From the NCBI RefSeq assembly GCF_017874735.1, contig NZ_JAGGLV010000006.1, positions 124,001 through 188,000 of the forward strand: 64,000 bases of DNA. The letters are read 5' to 3'. This DNA is from Paenibacillus silagei. Its GTDB lineage: Bacteria; Bacillota; Bacilli; Paenibacillales; Paenibacillaceae. A program made the translations under genes and the position numbers. Within the stretch, counting starts at the first letter, position 1; every line of letters starts with the position of its first letter. Positions 1 through 8,200 of this stretch are shown piece after piece. A model generated the notes under the pieces. It was given only the letters and a program-made list of their open reading frames with translations. It did not search any database and was not told the origin of the DNA.

Positions 1-733
1 CGTTGAAATCCAAGAGCCGCTTCCTGGCTTCCCGTGTCTTGAGCAGGAACGGAATGATGCGTTGTTCGTTCAGAGCATCCATATAATTGATATGATGTGG
101 AATGAAGCCGACTTCATTTTTATGTAATCCGTATAGCTTCATAATTTTTTCTTTATTAAATCTGGCTTTACGTTCATAAGAACCCAGACAATACAGGACC
201 GGTTTGTTGTCTGGCACTGGAGCTCTGCCCTTCTGCGTGAAGTAGGCATTCAGACTGGACTGGCTCTGATTCAGATTCACTACAATTAAATCTGCCTGCT
301 TCATAACCATCTGAGCCACCTCCGGGTCTTCACCGGTAGCAATCTCTACAAACAGCAAATCATAAAAGCGTCTATAGTCTTTAAAAATATGCGGAAGCAA
401 CAGCTCCGGCTCATGCTTCTCCGTACTCACTGACCCTCTTAGCAGCTCCAGGCGGTTCTTAAGAATAGATTCTGCATGATCCCGTATTCCTTCAGGAGTA
501 AGCATCCCGCACTGCACCAGCCGCTGAATCGCATCCAGCCCGCCCGAGCTGCTTACAGACTGACCAAGGGATCTTGTCTGTGAGAAGATATACTCCAGCA
601 TGCCTTGTCCGGAATCTGTATGGGTCATCAGCACCCGGATATGATGATCCAGCGCGATGGTTGCCGCGACAGCGGCCATATTAGAGGTCGTTCTCCCCTG
701 CCCTTGGGCAGGTCCCCAGAAAGCTACAAGCAC
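1..733 (-). CDS. ParA/CpaE-like ATPase, partial (runs off left edge)
   Basis: The frame stays open from base 733 to the left edge, so at least 244 residues are present and the C-terminus is missing. The N-terminus reads MLVAFWGPAQGQGRTTSN, which resembles the deviant Walker A loop of ParA/MinD/TadZ ATPases, but the usual lysine before TT is arginine. A segment LIVVNLNQSQ and a later IPHH fit the ParA-like fold. The start is a GTG at 733 after a GGGGG stretch inside the end of the preceding gene; that gene's TAG stop lies three codons upstream in the same frame. The gene belongs to the minus-strand operon that begins with essC. In Tad systems such proteins localise the pilus machine; that role here is inferred. 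Confidence 0.6.
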   Translation of the reverse strand, partial: MLVAFWGPAQGQGRTTSNMAAVAATIALDHHIRVLMTHTDSGQGMLEYIFSQTRSLGQSVSSSGGLDAIQRLVQCGMLTPEGIRDHAESILKNRLELLRGSVSTEKHEPELLLPHIFKDYRRFYDLLFVEIATGEDPEVAQMVMKQADLIVVNLNQSQSSLNAYFTQKGRAPVPDNKPVLYCLGSYERKARFNKEKIMKLYGLHKNEVGFIPHHINYMDALNEQRIIPFLLKTREARKRLLDFN

Positions 734-739
734 AATGAA

Positions 740-1318
740 CTACCCCCGTTTCCGTGCATACTGCCACAGCTTCTTAATCTCATGCTTTGGAACATTACAG
801 ACTTCAATCAAGAAGTCATTCACAGCCTCAGCGAAATCCTTATCAACTTTCAGGTTCACTCTTCCATCATGAATCCAGTCAATTCTTCTGCCTGGGCTGC
901 TAATGTAGCTAATCTTTGAAGTAATCACCGGATAATAATGATCTATATACTTCAGGCCAAGCCCGCATTCTTCTTCGATAACCAGCAATACAACCGGGAG
1001 ATGCTTCTGATTAAGCAGCGTATCTACGTTCTCCATAGCGTGACGTTCATAGGTGGTGGCAAAGACAGTAACCTCATCCACCAGTCCTTCCGGGTAACCC
1101 TGATGCCAGTCATACAGCACAATATCCGGCTTCTCGGTAACAGAGGAATCTGTGATCGTTATACCGGACGCCTCTCCATCTAAATACTGATAATGCCTGT
1201 TGTTATCCGTGATGACCATAACCTCATTGTTAAAATAATTCTTCAGCAGCATTGCTGCTGCAAGTATGAAATCATGCTTCTCGCAATCTCCTGCCACAAC
1301 GATATTCACAGCTGTCAC
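740..1318 (-). CDS. degenerate ParA-like protein of the T7SS/Tad operon
   Basis: This 192-aa soluble protein begins MTAVNIVVAGDCEKHDF, has hydrophobic strands such as PDIVLYDW and LPVVLLVIEEE, and ends in a basic tail. The arrangement looks like a ParA/CpaE-type Rossmann fold, but the region where a P-loop would sit (VAGDCEKHDF) has no glycine-rich nucleotide-binding loop. The GTG start overlaps the stop of the upstream SAF gene by 4 bases, so translation is probably coupled. The next gene, at 733, follows within a few bases and also looks ParA-like. I do not recognise a named family. A structural or pseudo-ATPase role in the secretion/pilus complex is inference from context. Confidence 0.6.
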   Translation of the reverse strand: MTAVNIVVAGDCEKHDFILAAAMLLKNYFNNEVMVITDNNRHYQYLDGEASGITITDSSVTEKPDIVLYDWHQGYPEGLVDEVTVFATTYERHAMENVDTLLNQKHLPVVLLVIEEECGLGLKYIDHYYPVITSKISYISSPGRRIDWIHDGRVNLKVDKDFAEAVNDFLIEVCNVPKHEIKKLWQYARKRG

Positions 1319-2361
1319 TCTCCTTCGAGCAGTTGATTCTCAGTTGCCGGTGCATCCTCCGTTAAGCCCGCTGAATTCTGATCTGTACTTGAGTCGATAG
1401 GCGCCTGATGGGTCTGATCTATAATTCCGTTCACCGATTGCGAATGATCTACCGGGGCAGTCTGCTCCAGTGCCGCTCCCTGTTGAGACTTCCGCTTGCT
1501 GACTCCGCTTCCGCTTGGTTCCTGTGCTCCTATGCGGATTTTGTTGCCATCGTCAATAGCCTTAAGGCGTTTATCCAGCTCTGTACGAAGCTTCTCGGCA
1601 AGCCCCCACTTGGCCTGTTCAATAATGGACGGATTGCTCTTGATCACGCCCAGTACATCCAGATTAGGCACATAGTTAATCACGGGTTCTGGCTGCAGCT
1701 CCGGCTCCACATACTGCTTCATATACAGCTCTGCATTGTTAATATAAGCATCTACCAGAGCCGAAGTAAGCAATTGCGCCTCTTCTTCATTATCATTGAA
1801 GAAGGTGTACTGATTCGCCAAATCAACGTCCTTCAGCGATTTCTTGCCCACTACTATGTAATCTTCACCGTTAGGAAATACAATCCGGATATCAACGACA
1901 TCTTTCTTCGTCAGGCGGAGCGGAAGCTTGATATATTCCGTCTCTTCTTTACGCTCTGACGGGTCAAGTCTCGCCTCATCACGAACCATCTCCGTCGTTA
2001 CTGCTGTGCCCGGCATAACATCAATCTTCAGATATTTACCGACAATCGCTTTGGACTCGCCGATCAGATTATCGGGCGAGGAGAACTTGGGGAGCTTCTC
2101 CTGGATGACATCCTCCTCAGCAATAGCTTCACCCGCCAGCTTAGGGGTCATCAGCACATAAGCGGTCTGGGACTGATCCATGTAGCGCTGCAAGACCTGA
2201 TCCTTATCCAGCAGCTGCTGCTCATAAGCGGCCCGTTCGTCAATCAGCTTGGCATTATAGTGGCGGTAGGTTGCAAACCATACACCCGAAGTAATAACGG
2301 CAACAAGAGAACCTGAAATAATCGTGTATCGTAGAATTTTTTTGCGCTTGCGTACTGCCAC
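1315..2361 (-). CDS. SAF-domain protein, CpaB/RcpC-like
   Basis: This 348-aa protein has a basic N-terminus, one membrane segment at about residues 11-29 (YTIISGSLVAVITSGVWF), a coiled stretch at 35-60, and a SAF-like domain at about 75-175. The SAF features are the VIQEKLPKF, PDNLIG and VGKYLKIDVMPGTAVT motifs, typical of CpaB/FlgA proteins. The last 80 residues are Q/S/P-rich and probably disordered. CpaB/RcpC proteins belong to Tad/Flp pilus systems. The GTG start lies behind a GAGGTC ribosome site, and the gene overlaps the next by 4 bases. A CpaB homologue downstream of a WXG100-like gene and EssC is unusual and supports a mixed machine. Confidence 0.75.
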   Translation of the reverse strand: MAVRKRKKILRYTIISGSLVAVITSGVWFATYRHYNAKLIDERAAYEQQLLDKDQVLQRYMDQSQTAYVLMTPKLAGEAIAEEDVIQEKLPKFSSPDNLIGESKAIVGKYLKIDVMPGTAVTTEMVRDEARLDPSERKEETEYIKLPLRLTKKDVVDIRIVFPNGEDYIVVGKKSLKDVDLANQYTFFNDNEEEAQLLTSALVDAYINNAELYMKQYVEPELQPEPVINYVPNLDVLGVIKSNPSIIEQAKWGLAEKLRTELDKRLKAIDDGNKIRIGAQEPSGSGVSKRKSQQGAALEQTAPVDHSQSVNGIIDQTHQAPIDSSTDQNSAGLTEDAPATENQLLEGE

Positions 2362-2382
2362 TTCATGACCTCTTTTCTCAGG

Positions 2383-2688
2383 CTATTTAATTTTCCCCGT
2401 CATCTTTGTTGCAGCTGCTTTAGCCCGGTCAGCAGCGGCCTTCTCTTCTGCCTGTAGGGTATCCGCATATCTCAGCATATCCGTCTCAAGGCTGCTAATC
2501 GCCTGCTTGAAGGTTTCCATCTTCCGGATCCAATCTGTGCAGTGATTCTTGAACTCTTCCCCGCCCAGATCCACCCAATAACCCGGAAGTCCGGTTATAG
2601 CAGCGGTCATTTTATCCTTGCATTCCTGGGCAGGAGACAGCAGCCGGTGACAATTGAATGCGAGCCCTCTAACCGTACCTGAATCCAT
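2383..2688 (-). CDS. WXG100-like small secreted protein
   Basis: The protein has 101 residues, the usual size of WXG100 (ESAT-6-like) substrates. It is predicted to be two helices separated by a turn containing YWVDLGGEEF at residues 37-46. Canonical WXG100 proteins have W-x-G at this point; here the tryptophan is followed by DLGG, so the motif is stretched. No signal peptide is present, as expected for a type VII substrate. The C-terminus is Ala/Lys-rich (EEKAAADRAKAAA). The ATG at 2688 is preceded by AAGGAGG at good spacing. The gene lies between a CpaE-like membrane protein and the SAF protein, in the operon headed by essC, which supports export by EssC. Confidence 0.7.
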   Translation of the reverse strand: MDSGTVRGLAFNCHRLLSPAQECKDKMTAAITGLPGYWVDLGGEEFKNHCTDWIRKMETFKQAISSLETDMLRYADTLQAEEKAAADRAKAAATKMTGKIK

Positions 2689-2733
2689 ATTCAGCCTCCT
2701 TAATCATTGGTAAGGTATCCTACTGTTTCAAGC

Positions 2734-4191
2734 CTATCGGCTCTGCGGAACAAACGAAAATCCAATGCCTATTAATAGTAAAGTCACAAACAAAACGGTG
2801 CCTGCAATGGCCCAGAGCAGCGTTTGCTTGCGAATGAGTTTTTTCTGAACACTCAGCAGCTTCATCACCCATTCCACTGCCGCCTTATCCGGATATAGCG
2901 GATCTTGATGGGCAGGCATCAGCATCGCCTGTATCTCCGGGAAGTCCTTCTTCAGCATGTGCAGCACCTCCTGATGCCCATTCTCCAGCAGCAGTCTGCA
3001 GCGCTTTCGTTCATACGGATTAAGCGTGTTTAGCTTCTCTTTGAGCAGCTCGTATTTCCACATGGCTCCATTACCGATCAGGATAGGAATCTGCGAGTTC
3101 CACCACAGCTCCAGTCCGCTAATTCCCTTACGCTCCTGATGAATATCCAGCCATAGAATAATATGAGTGAAATCACTGGCCAAGAGCTCTGAGATATCCC
3201 ACGCATAACCCCTGCGATAGAAAGTGACCCCTTCATATTCAAACATGGTCGAAGTGGAATCCTCTTGCTCGCCCTCAAATACAATCTGCTCCAGCGAGCT
3301 GATCTCCGGCCGGTTATCTCCGCATACCAGCGGCTTCCAGCCCAGATCTGCCAGTCCTGCAGCCAGCAAAAAGGCCGCAGCACCTACATCCTCTTCTCCC
3401 CCGGCACCGCAGATGCCAATCACCAGCGGCACTTGGCTGCCTAGTAATCTCGCAGTTCCTGCTAAGGAAGGCTGTTGCTGGCTTTCTACCGGTATAGATC
3501 GTTCCAGACTCTCCAGCGTTCTGGCATCAGCTGCCGGAGCTTCTGTCCGGGCTGTTGGCCTCGGCCGGGGAGCAGCTCCCCCTCCGCCAGAGCCTGAGGA
3601 GGGAGCCTGCCTGACACCAGCCGGTGCTGCTCCTGTTCTTGGACTTGCGGCCGGCTGTGGACGGGCAAGCGAATCCACAGTTCTGGCAGCAGCCTGTTCA
3701 GATTCTTCCATAGGCTGAACAGGAGCAGGGGCTGCGGTTGAGCCCTTGAATGAGAACAGGCGCTTCTTTTTGCCAAGGATGCTATAATAATCTCTTGTCG
3801 TTTTCTTCTCCCTGATCCAATTCAATAGCTCCTCACCCCGGAATTCCGTGGTGAACTGCAGATCGTGAATATTCATATTGACCATCGTCCGGATGAACTC
3901 AATATCTGTTTTCAGTGCCGGATCTAATTGAACAATCAGCCGGGTAGCTTTGAGATACTTCCGGATTAATGTCATGAACGAGACAACTTCGGCTGACTTC
4001 ACAGGTGTGCTGAGACCTGCTCCGCCCTCTATAATGACTATGGAAGAAGGATCTACCTCTTTACTGCTGAAACCCCGTATAAAGCTGTGAAGTGTAGAAT
4101 GTTTACCTGAGATCACATACCCCTCATTTTCCAGTGACCGTGACAAAAGCATGATGAGATCAGGCGAGCAGACCAGATGTACGCTTTTCAT
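2734..4191 (-). CDS. membrane-anchored CpaE/TadZ-like protein with degenerate ATPase site
   Basis: This 485-aa protein has three parts. Residues 1-140 form a receiver-like alpha/beta domain (MKSVHLVCSPDLIMLL at the start), as in CpaE proteins. Residues about 145-245 are a Pro/Ala/Gly-rich linker. Residues about 248-430 look like a ParA/MinD domain beginning PLVIGICGAGGEEDVGAAAF, where the P-loop lysine is missing. A single membrane helix lies at about 462-480 (LLWAIAGTVLFVTLLLIGI). A C-terminal membrane anchor is not typical of CpaE. The gene sits between yukD and the WXG100-like gene. A cytoplasmic scaffold attached to the secretion complex is my inference; it could also play a part like that of EssB. 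Confidence 0.6.
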   Translation of the reverse strand: MKSVHLVCSPDLIMLLSRSLENEGYVISGKHSTLHSFIRGFSSKEVDPSSIVIIEGGAGLSTPVKSAEVVSFMTLIRKYLKATRLIVQLDPALKTDIEFIRTMVNMNIHDLQFTTEFRGEELLNWIREKKTTRDYYSILGKKKRLFSFKGSTAAPAPVQPMEESEQAAARTVDSLARPQPAASPRTGAAPAGVRQAPSSGSGGGGAAPRPRPTARTEAPAADARTLESLERSIPVESQQQPSLAGTARLLGSQVPLVIGICGAGGEEDVGAAAFLLAAGLADLGWKPLVCGDNRPEISSLEQIVFEGEQEDSTSTMFEYEGVTFYRRGYAWDISELLASDFTHIILWLDIHQERKGISGLELWWNSQIPILIGNGAMWKYELLKEKLNTLNPYERKRCRLLLENGHQEVLHMLKKDFPEIQAMLMPAHQDPLYPDKAAVEWVMKLLSVQKKLIRKQTLLWAIAGTVLFVTLLLIGIGFSFVPQSR

Positions 4192-4218
4192 ATGTAACCT
4201 CCTCTATAATCCTCCTGT

Positions 4219-4470
4219 TCAATAGGGCCAAATCCGGATAAGCGCCCCATCCCCCTGAATCATATCCGCCAATACCACTTGTAAACCAAGCTCCGTCCAC
4301 TCTTCTCCAGTGCTGCTAACCTCACATTTAAATTCCCAGTCACCGGGGAGCCAGCTAGCCTGCTTCAGCCATTCAAGACATTGCCCTGTGGTCATTGTGA
4401 GGGTGATATCCAAATCCATTGTTTTCTTGTTCGCTCCATTGAATATTACTGTGGTAACCGCTGTTGACAT
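4219..4470 (-). CDS. yukD: YukD/EsaB-type ubiquitin-like protein
   Basis: An 83-aa protein reading MSTAVTTVIFNGANKKTMD at its start, with alternating strands, a helix ending in CLEWLK, and the terminal IRIWPY strand. Size and pattern fit the YukD/EsaB ubiquitin-fold family, which accompanies EssC in Firmicute type VII secretion and is needed for secretion in Bacillus and Staphylococcus. A longer frame exists to 4524, but it overlaps the upstream gene and lacks a ribosome site. The ATG at 4470 is preceded by AGGGGG with an 8-base spacer. The gene lies 19 bases after the preceding gene and precedes the CpaE-like gene. Confidence 0.75.
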   Translation of the reverse strand: MSTAVTTVIFNGANKKTMDLDITLTMTTGQCLEWLKQASWLPGDWEFKCEVSSTGEEWTELGLQVVLADMIQGDGALIRIWPY

Positions 4471-4489
4471 CTCCTGATCCCCCTGATCA

Positions 4490-5200
4490 TTACACGGCTT
4501 GCAGCCATAGGCATAACTCCTCAATAGCCGTTGACAATGTTACTCTGTCCCGAGTGATTTCCTCTTCCGGTTCACGCTTCAGCACCCACATCAGATTCTT
4601 ATGAATCACTAGATTCAGTTCACGGATGACCTGAGCTTCCTTGCCGATGCACCTGATTTCTGCCAGTGCGTATAGCGATGCTCCGGCGTGAAGAATTTCC
4701 TCTGCCCAGCGCTCCAAGTCCGGTTCTTCGAAGAGATCTTGTTCAGAATCTCCTTCACCTTCAAGACTCTGGAGCAGTGGAATCCGCTCTATAACCTGGA
4801 ACATCATTTCATGCTGTGCATAGAGTTCCTGCATAATATATGTATTGGTCTCAGGCAGATACTCCAGCTGAAACCGCGTGTTCCCCTGATGAAAATAATA
4901 GATTCTAGAAGGCTTATCTCCGTTCTGTACAACCTGACAGAGGTAAGAAGCACTATTGGCACCTGCGGCAATACACTCATGAAGCACTTCATTAACTTTG
5001 GCAAGTCCCATGAAGTCAATCTCCAGATACCCCTTCGCTTCAAGCGTTCTCATCTGGGCATTCATTAACGCACGCTGCCTGCTCTCCGTTTCTGCTTCCA
5101 AATCTACAGCTAACCCCGGAAAACCACTCTCCCCGGTTAATGCAGCTAAATATATAATCTCGAGAGCCTGTAATTCAAAACTCTCACGTGCCGGTTCCAT
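4490..5200 (-). CDS. hypothetical protein between essC and yukD, possibly EspG-like chaperone
   Basis: This 236-aa acidic, soluble protein has no signal peptide or membrane segment. It begins MEPARESFELQALEIIYLAA and contains ALMNAQMRTLEAKGYLEID, followed by an alpha/beta stretch (SRIYYFHQGNTRFQLEYL). The order of helices and strands recalls EspG-type ESX chaperones of actinobacteria, but I see no diagnostic motif, so this is a weak guess. A longer frame begins at a TTG at 5263 inside the end of essC without a ribosome site. The ATG at 5200 has AGGTGA eight bases upstream and is preferred. Position directly after essC suggests a role in substrate handling or regulation. Confidence 0.55.
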   Translation of the reverse strand: MEPARESFELQALEIIYLAALTGESGFPGLAVDLEAETESRQRALMNAQMRTLEAKGYLEIDFMGLAKVNEVLHECIAAGANSASYLCQVVQNGDKPSRIYYFHQGNTRFQLEYLPETNTYIMQELYAQHEMMFQVIERIPLLQSLEGEGDSEQDLFEEPDLERWAEEILHAGASLYALAEIRCIGKEAQVIRELNLVIHKNLMWVLKREPEEEITRDRVTLSTAIEELCLWLQAV

Positions 5201-5222
5201 CGCTTCATTCACCTGCCATCTA

Positions 5223-8200
5223 TCATTCTGTTGCCATTCTAATTTGCTTCCTGGAGCCTGCAATAAGCAGCATAGCCTCAGCTGGCTCCATTATTTGATT
5301 AAGCTCGTTATACTCCATGCTCTCCAGTAAATGAGCGTAAGCCATATGATCGTTCAACCTTCCGCCGGTCAGCAGCGCGTTGCCGCTATTAATCATCTCA
5401 CCGGCCAGGTTCGTAATAAGCTGCAGCTGGTTAAGCTCATGCACGTCACTGCCCACCATCAGCAGCACGCCAAGTCCGCCGCCAAAGCGGGCAATCCGCT
5501 CCAGGTGATCCAGTGAATCATTCTCCATCCGGTCAAAGGCCGACTTGAAATGCGGCATTACCAAGACAAGAAGCGGATACTTGGACAAAATATAATCCGT
5601 TTCATCAAATTCCCCAGGTGCGGAGCTGTCAGCCAAAGCTTGACGGGCATCATTTTTTCTAAGCTGCAATTGCTCTATGAAGGTATGAGTGAGCTGCAGA
5701 AACTCTTCTGCTGTATCCATAACCGTAAGAGCGGAAACGGATTTCAAGTCTGCCCACTTAAAAGTGTTGCTGTCGAATACATACAGCTCCTTGGTTATGG
5801 AATCCGCCGAGGCTTCAAACGCCTTCAGGATCGAAGTAAACGTTAGCTCCACATCCTGCTGCCCGGTATAAGAGACTACAAAGCTGCTGATTTCCTTCAG
5901 ATTGAGCTCTACCGGCAGTGTCGTGGCCTGTTCCAGTCCAAGCGGCACCAGCGTTCCCCCGGTTCCTTCCGGCCGGTTCTTGACTGCACGCTCCAGAAGC
6001 TCTGCAAGTGAAAGCTTATCCGGTATTACAGAAATCTGGGCAGGACTAGTGTCTCCTGCTACGGCTCTCATCTCTGAGCTGATCCGGCGGATGGAAGCCG
6101 CGATTTGATCATCCGAGCTGCCTTGGGCCGGCTGCGCAATATGGAATTCCAGAATCCCGTTTTCTTTTAGCAAGCCACGGCCCACTGTATTGGTCGGTTC
6201 CATTCCATCTGTCCTGCCCAGAACACTGGAGTAATCCAGCCTGTCAGACATTTGAAATACAAGCGACTGCTTAATATTCTGGCTAATCCGGTAAGGATAG
6301 GAGCTGACTGTATTGGCCGTAAACACAAAGTAAATTCCGTAGCCTCCCCCTTCGCGCACAAGCTTAGCCAGATCCATAACATAGTCGTCGTACGCCTCTG
6401 CGAAGCCTGTGAAATTATCCAGCATAATAACGATATAAGGGACTTTTTCTCCGGTTGCGTTACAGTAAGAGACCAGATTGCTGATGCCAAGCTGAGAAAA
6501 TTTACGTTTACGCTCATTTAGTTGGGCGAGTAGCCAGCTAATCAGCTTCCCGAGCTTTTGTTCATCCTCCGGATAAATGACATCCCCCAGATGCGGAAGC
6601 TCATGATAGACGCCTAAAGTTCTTGTACCGAAATCCAGAATATAAAAATTCACATATCCCGGATCATATTTCATGGCAAGCGACATGATCATTGTCTTCA
6701 GTAGAGTGGTCTTCCCGCTGCTTGGTGCTCCATAGACCAGCAAATGTCCATTTACATTAAAATTAATGTCCAGATTGTACTGCTCCTGATCCGAAGGATT
6801 GTCTACCCGCCCAACGCTTGCTACCAGTTGATCCCTTGGCTCCTGCCACTGCTGCCCATTCCATATCCGTTCCTGATCAAGCACCTCCGACAGCGCCAAA
6901 GTCTCCGGAAGCGGAGGAAGCCACAGCTGGAAGGCCTCTCCAATGGATTCCTTTGCTGAAATATCGGCAATGTGTTGAACTACAGCCTGCAGTTCACTTA
7001 ACGCCAAGTTATTGTCGTCCTGTTGCTGCTTCGGAAGCAGTGCTCTGCGCTCCCCGCTTAATGAAACGATGTCCAGCTTAGGCATCCCCTCACCTTCAGC
7101 TTCACCCGAATGGTAAGGCGCCCCGCTCCAGGAAGACTGGAACAAGGTGAACAGCTCATTATTGCCCACCTGCAGATAGCCGCGGCCCTTTTCTTTGATC
7201 TCGGCAGCCTCCGGACGTTTCAGCATCTCATTACTGTCAGAGGGAGTCTGCACCTTCAGGCACAGCTTAAATCTGGAGTTACTCCAGATTTGATCGTCCA
7301 CCACTCCGGATGGCTTCTGAGTTGCCAGTATTAAATGAATGCCCAAGCTTCTTCCGACCCGCGCCGCACTGACCAGCTCCTTCATGAACTCCGGCTGATC
7401 CGATTTCAGCTCTGCAAACTCATCGACTACGATAATCAAGTGCGGCAGGGGCAGCCGTACCTCCTTATTGCGGTAAAGAACAATATAACTGTCAATACTG
7501 GTCACACCAGCTTCACTGAAGAGTCTTTGCCTCCGCATCAGCTCGCTTTTGATGGAGGCCAGCGCCCGGTTAATCTGATTGCCGCCCAGGTTGGTGATCG
7601 TTCCCACCAGATGCGGAAGTCCCGTGAAGGCATTGGCCATCCCGCCACCCTTATAGTCAATCAGCACAAACGCAATTTCATGCGGATGATAATTCACCGC
7701 CAGACCGAGCAGCAGAGATTGAAGCAGCTCACTTTTCCCTGATCCGGTTGTACCCGCTACCAGTCCATGGGGACCGTAGCTAGTCTCATGCATATCGAAG
7801 ACAAGAGACTTTCCGCCTGCACCCAGCCCAAGGGGAGTGGACAGCGTACGGTTAGCCTGGTTTCTGGACCAGCGTTCCAGTACCTTCAGCTCCTCAACCT
7901 GCTGAGCCTCAAAGCTCTCCAGAAAAGTAACCATAGGCGGAATGTAGCTGTTATTCTGTCCGGCCTTAATGCGGAGCGGTGCCAAAGAACGGGCGAAAAA
8001 CTCTGCTTGAGTGTTATCCATTGCATCTGCCGTGAACAAATCAGCCAAATGACTCAGCAGATTCTGAGTATCCTTGCGGACCAGTCCTTGCCCGTCCTTA
8101 ATCTCCAGAATGACCTGGCAATTCAGCGGCAACGCAACGTCGATTTTCTCCGATACAAAAACACTTGTCATTCCAAGCTTCGAATCACCTGACAGCAAGT

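Noticed and set aside
5201-5263. TTG start that would extend the gene after essC into essC
   Set aside because: No ribosome site precedes it; the ATG at 5200 has a well-placed AGGTGA.
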